From the NCBI GenBank assembly GCA_021324855.1, contig JAJPIG010000007.1:1-64000 (forward strand): a DNA stretch of 64,000 bases, given 5' to 3'. The notes beneath the pieces were generated by a model. It was not told where the DNA came from, made no database searches, and saw only the letters and a list, made by a program, of their open reading frames with translations. The stretch's first letter is position 1, and each line of letters opens with the position of its first letter. The stretch comes from Pseudomonadota bacterium (GTDB lineage: Bacteria > Desulfobacterota > Binatia > Binatales > Binataceae). Below are positions 60,922 to 64,000 of the stretch, piece after piece. The translations under genes and the position numbers were made by a program.

Positions 60922-62130
60922 CTACTTCCACAGCTCCCCCGAGGCGAGTGACGCGCCCGCGGCGAGCGCCTCGATCTTCGCCCACGCGATTAGCGGGTGC
61001 AGCCGGCCGCCGAGTCCGCAATCGGTCCCAGCAATCACGTTCTCGCGCCCGACCAGCTTCGCGAACCGCACGATCCGCTCGGCGACCAGCTCCGGATGTT
61101 CTACGACGTTGGTGGCATGGCTCACCACGCCCGGAATCAGAATTTTGCCCGCGGGCAGTTTCACGTCGGCCCAGACCTTCCATTCATGCTCATGGCGCAC
61201 GTTGCCGGCTTCAACCGAATAGGCCTGCGCGCGAACGCTCAGCACCAGGTCGACGACGCTGCGCAGCGGGATGTCCGTGGTATGCGGTCCATGCCAGCTT
61301 CCCCAACAGATGTGATAGCGGATGCGATCCTCGGGCAGACCGCGCAATGCGTGATTGAGCGCGTCAATTCGGACGCGCGCGTATTGCTTGTAGCGATCCA
61401 AGGGAGGTTCGGGAATCGCCGCATCCCACGTGTCCGGCATCCCCGGATCGTCGATCTGGAGGAGCAGACCGGCATCGACGATCGCCTTGTACTCCTCGTG
61501 CATCGCGTCGGCGATCGCATAGAGGAAATCCTCTTCGCGCTGATAGTACTGATTCTGCGCGCGTTCGATCACGCCCGGCGACGCCGCGCACATGAAGGCT
61601 TCATCGACCCCCGCCGCGGCCATCGCAGTCTTCAGATTTTTGATGTCGGCCTGCACGGCCGCGTGCCCGGCGTAGCTGATGGGCGCGGTGCAGACCGGAA
61701 TTTTGCGGGCGGTGATGCTCCCGCCGAACCCAATTGCATTCGGGTCCTGGTAGAACTCGCGGAAGCGGCTGAAGTCGCGGCGTTCGAGGAAACTGCCGAA
61801 AGTAATGCCGCCGGCCGTAAAGCGCATCGCTTCGGACATCGGCACGCCGCCGGTGAAGCCCTTTAGACGCGGGTAGATGTAGGTAAGCCAGGGGGCGTAG
61901 TCCGTCACCTGACCGGTCGACTTGCCGAACTCGCCGTCGTCCGGGATGTCGATGCCGGCGCGCTTCTGATCCGCGACCACTTCCGCCACCGCCGAGGCGC
62001 ATCTTGCCGCGAGCTGTCCGCGGTCGGCGAGTTCGCCTCGATCTGCGGCCCGATACAGTTCGAGCAGATCCCCGGGGCGCGGCAGGCTGCCTGCATGTGT
62101 AGTCAGGATGCGATCGATGCTGCGTTTCAT
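60922..62130 (-). CDS. MetE-like (cobalamin-independent methionine synthase family) protein, short form
   Basis: The 402-residue product (ATG 62130, with GGAGGAAG upstream) has TTHAGSLPRP at the N-terminus, RYHICWGSWHGPH (zinc His and Cys) and IAGTDCGLGG (zinc Cys). As with the gene at 47920, the long N-terminal half of MetE is missing. Family members of this size move methyl groups or act on other thioether and phosphonate-like substrates. The two paralogues are clearly divergent and lie 12 kb apart. It is divergent from nadA. Confidence 0.88.
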   Translation of the reverse strand: MKRSIDRILTTHAGSLPRPGDLLELYRAADRGELADRGQLAARCASAVAEVVADQKRAGIDIPDDGEFGKSTGQVTDYAPWLTYIYPRLKGFTGGVPMSEAMRFTAGGITFGSFLERRDFSRFREFYQDPNAIGFGGSITARKIPVCTAPISYAGHAAVQADIKNLKTAMAAAGVDEAFMCAASPGVIERAQNQYYQREEDFLYAIADAMHEEYKAIVDAGLLLQIDDPGMPDTWDAAIPEPPLDRYKQYARVRIDALNHALRGLPEDRIRYHICWGSWHGPHTTDIPLRSVVDLVLSVRAQAYSVEAGNVRHEHEWKVWADVKLPAGKILIPGVVSHATNVVEHPELVAERIVRFAKLVGRENVIAGTDCGLGGRLHPLIAWAKIEALAAGASLASGELWK

Positions 62131-62294
62131 GGCTTCCTCCGGAGTTGCATGGCGTGGCGAACCTGTCCGCATCCCTATCGCCCGGCGGCCGCTCCGATCA
62201 AGCGAAAATTCGAGGCGTCGGATTGGGTTTGCGTAATGCAAACGCAGCGCCTAAACTATGCGTCAAACTGACGCAAAGCAGTCTGAGGCGATCG

Positions 62295-63305
62295 ATGGAA
62301 ACAGCGACTATCCAGACCCCAACCGGCGCGGAGCTTCATCGCAAGCTCGCGGCCGTCGATCCGGGTGCTTACGGTCCCGAGGCATGCGACCGGCACGCCG
62401 CGGAAATCCGGCAGATTCTTCAGCTCAAGCGCGAACGCAACGCGATCGTGCTGGCGCACAATTACCAGCGGCCGGAGATTTTCGAGATTGCCGACTTCAT
62501 CGGCGACTCGCTCGAACTCGCCCGCGCGGCGCGCGCCGCCGAAGCAGAGGTGATCGTCTTCTGCGGCGTGCACTTCATGGCCGAGACCGCCAAAATCCTG
62601 AACCCCGAAAGAATGGTCCTGCTGCCTGAGATGCGCGCCGGATGCTCGCTCGCGGAAAGCGTTACCGCCGAGGCGCTGGCCGAACGTAAGGCCGAACTCG
62701 CGAAGCTTTACCCCGACCTCGCGGTGGTTTCGTACGTCAACTGCACTGCGGACGTGAAGGCGCTCTCCGATGCGTGCTGCACGTCGGCCAACGCAGTGCG
62801 GATCGTGGAGGCGATCGATTCGGAGCACGTCCTGTTCGTGCCCGATCGCAATCTCGCGGATTACGTACAGAGCAAGAGCCGCAAGCAAATCATCTCGTGG
62901 GACGGCAATTGTTACGTGCATCATCAGATCACGCCGACGGAGATCGAGCGCGTGCGCAACTCAATTCCCGGCATCCAGGTACTGGCGCATCCCGAATGCC
63001 GGCGCGATGTGCTCGCGCTCGCCGACGCGGTGCTCTCGACCAGCGCGATGATGCGTTACGCGCGCGAGAGCGCGGCCGACAAGTTTTTGATCGTGACCGA
63101 GTGCGGGCTTTCGGATCGTCTCCTGATGGAGGTGCCGAACAAGCGCTTCTTCAAGGCCTGCAAGCTCTGCCATTACATGAAGATGATCACGCTCGGCGGC
63201 ACGCTCGATGCCCTGCGGAACCTGCGCTACGAGATCACACTGCCGGACGAGGTCATCGCGGGCGCGCGCCAGGCGCTCGAAAAGATGCTCGAGTTGGGCG
63301 GCTGA
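62295..63305 (+). CDS. nadA: Quinolinate synthase NadA
   Basis: The 336-residue product (ATG 62295 after GAGG) has IVLAHNYQRPEIFEIADFIGDSLELAR, FCGVHFMAETAKIL and the [4Fe-4S] cysteines in YVNCTAD, TECGLSD and ACKLCHYMKMITLG. It condenses iminoaspartate with dihydroxyacetone phosphate to give quinolinate in de novo NAD synthesis. nadB and nadC are not adjacent. It is followed 127 bases later by an NrtR-like regulator, which in other bacteria represses NAD genes. The ORF-track start at 62145 lies in the divergent gene's upstream region. Confidence 0.95.
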   Translation: METATIQTPTGAELHRKLAAVDPGAYGPEACDRHAAEIRQILQLKRERNAIVLAHNYQRPEIFEIADFIGDSLELARAARAAEAEVIVFCGVHFMAETAKILNPERMVLLPEMRAGCSLAESVTAEALAERKAELAKLYPDLAVVSYVNCTADVKALSDACCTSANAVRIVEAIDSEHVLFVPDRNLADYVQSKSRKQIISWDGNCYVHHQITPTEIERVRNSIPGIQVLAHPECRRDVLALADAVLSTSAMMRYARESAADKFLIVTECGLSDRLLMEVPNKRFFKACKLCHYMKMITLGGTLDALRNLRYEITLPDEVIAGARQALEKMLELGG

Positions 63306-63432
63306 ACAGATCCGCGCATCGTTTTCGTATAGGTCGGATTCGGCGATCCCTCGACGACGCCCACGCGATGCGCGGGCTGCTCGGGATGAGGGAAGAGAGG
63401 GAACGCTTGGTCGATCAGCGCGGGTGCGTGGT

Positions 63433-64000
63433 ATGGTGCGTCGCGGGAAGTCATCGGTGGGCGCGCAATCCAATTCGCATTTGCGGCCCAAGGTCGCAGT
63501 CGACGCGGTCGTATTGTCATTTGCGCAGCGCGAGTTTCAAACCTACCTGGTCAGGCCGCGCGCCGCGGCGGCGCGCGGCAAGTGGGCATGCCCGGGCGGA
63601 CTGGTCGCGGTCGGCGAGACGCTGGATGACGCGGCGCGCCGTGAGCTTCGCGCGTCGGGCCTTGCAAACGAGCCCTACCTGGAACAGCTCTTCACCTTCG
63701 GCAATCCCTCGCGCGATCCGGCGGCGCACGTAATCTCCGTCGCCTATCTGGCGTTGGTCGCGGCTCCGGTTCGATCGTCGTCGCCGACGAAAAAGTACTT
63801 CGAGGGAAGCTGGTTTCGCGTCTCGGCGCTTCCCGCGCTCGCGTACGATCACGCGCTGATGGTGCGGCGGGGAATCGCGCGCGTGCAGGCAAAGCTCGGC
63901 TACACCAACATCGCGTGCAACCTGTTGCCCGAAAGTTTTTGCTTCTCAGAGCTGGAGGCGCTCTATAGCGGAGTACTGGGCCGCGTGCTGGATCGCCGCA
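63433..64000 (+). CDS. nrtR: NrtR-like Nudix/winged-helix regulator of NAD metabolism (5' part)
   Basis: This ORF runs off the window edge and so is not in the ORF track. It has a Nudix-like domain (ACPGGLVAVGETLDDAARREL, then RASGL) in which the catalytic R-E-x-x-E-E-x-G-U motif has A and S in place of the two Glu residues, so it is not expected to hydrolyse. A winged-helix-like region follows (FCFSELEALYSGVLGRVLDRR). This domain order and the dead Nudix core fit NrtR, which binds ADP-ribose and represses NAD biosynthesis. ATG 63433 is chosen; GTG 63424 is possible. Confidence 0.8.
   Translation, partial: MVRRGKSSVGAQSNSHLRPKVAVDAVVLSFAQREFQTYLVRPRAAAARGKWACPGGLVAVGETLDDAARRELRASGLANEPYLEQLFTFGNPSRDPAAHVISVAYLALVAAPVRSSSPTKKYFEGSWFRVSALPALAYDHALMVRRGIARVQAKLGYTNIACNLLPESFCFSELEALYSGVLGRVLDRR

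Noticed and set aside
1-64000. CRISPR arrays, tRNA or rRNA genes, insertion sequences, integrases
   Set aside because: No regularly spaced direct repeats, no tRNA-like cloverleaf or rRNA sequence noticed, and no transposase or integrase among the ORFs. A tRNAscan/Infernal search would be needed to exclude a missed tRNA.

Overview
The window is a G+C-rich chromosomal segment from an aerobic, diderm (Gram-negative) bacterium. The evidence for a lipopolysaccharide outer membrane is strong: lipid A and inner-core genes lpxI, lpxB, msbA, waaA, lpxK, waaF and two Kdo/heptose-kinase-like genes. LpxI is used in place of LpxH. Aerobic life is indicated by two Rieske oxygenases, a quinoprotein dehydrogenase with cytochrome c, a SCO protein and an Fe-type superoxide dismutase. 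The mix of Tad pilus genes, LpxI, AmgK/MurU, LLM flavin oxidoreductases, amidohydrolase-2 proteins and a probable lanthanide-type PQQ dehydrogenase resembles uncultured soil or freshwater lineages once filed under Deltaproteobacteria (for example Candidatus Binatota) or some Alphaproteobacteria. That placement is inference only. I saw no rRNA, tRNA, CRISPR array, insertion sequence, phage or integrase gene.

Layout. 1-4.7 kb: distal part of a Tad/Flp pilus operon (cpaE-like, cpaF, tadB, tadC), closed by a hairpin. 4.8-8.7 kb: a TPR protein, an XdhC/MobA-like molybdenum-cofactor maturation pair, and an ECF sigma factor / zinc anti-sigma / LTxxQ-type three-gene unit with an ECF-like promoter. 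8.7-11.6 kb: TPR lipoprotein-like exported protein, alpha/beta hydrolase, GNAT acetyltransferase, sirtuin. 11.6-17.9 kb (minus strand): surface-glycan genes (uppP, FkbM methyltransferase, asparagine-synthase-like amidotransferase, SAM methyltransferase, CDGSH protein, GT39/ArnT-like transferase). 18.1-19.2 kb: two uncharacterised genes.

19.3-29.3 kb (plus strand): a tightly packed lipid A operon (FAD oxidoreductase, lpxI, Gfo/Idh oxidoreductase, SCO1-like, lpxB, msbA, waaA, lpxK, Trm112-like, Kdo-kinase-like). 29.4-37.9 kb (minus strand): a second envelope and housekeeping run, reading nuoA, waaF, kinase, GT2, GT4, yicC, gmk, spoT, small membrane protein. 38-39.8 kb (plus): amgK-murU peptidoglycan recycling pair.

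39.9-62.1 kb is an accessory catabolic and redox region: Rieske oxygenase plus amidohydrolase; universal stress protein; nadE; PQQ dehydrogenase, cytochrome c and Rid protein; two short MetE-like proteins; MBL hydrolase; deacetylase/cyclic-amidase-like gene with a two-subunit ring-hydroxylating oxygenase; orphan pstS; LLM oxidoreductase divergent from a dihydropyrimidinase-like gene; sodB; a secreted S53 (sedolisin) peptidase. 62.3-64 kb: nadA and the 5' part of a Nudix/winged-helix regulator that looks like NrtR.

The most interesting points are the Asp-Tyr-Asp lanthanide signature in the PQQ dehydrogenase, the degenerate-Nudix NrtR-like gene beside nadA, the CpaE homologue lacking both Walker A lysines, a GnnA-like gene inside the lipid A operon, the orphan nuoA, and a structured nested inverted repeat upstream of sodB.
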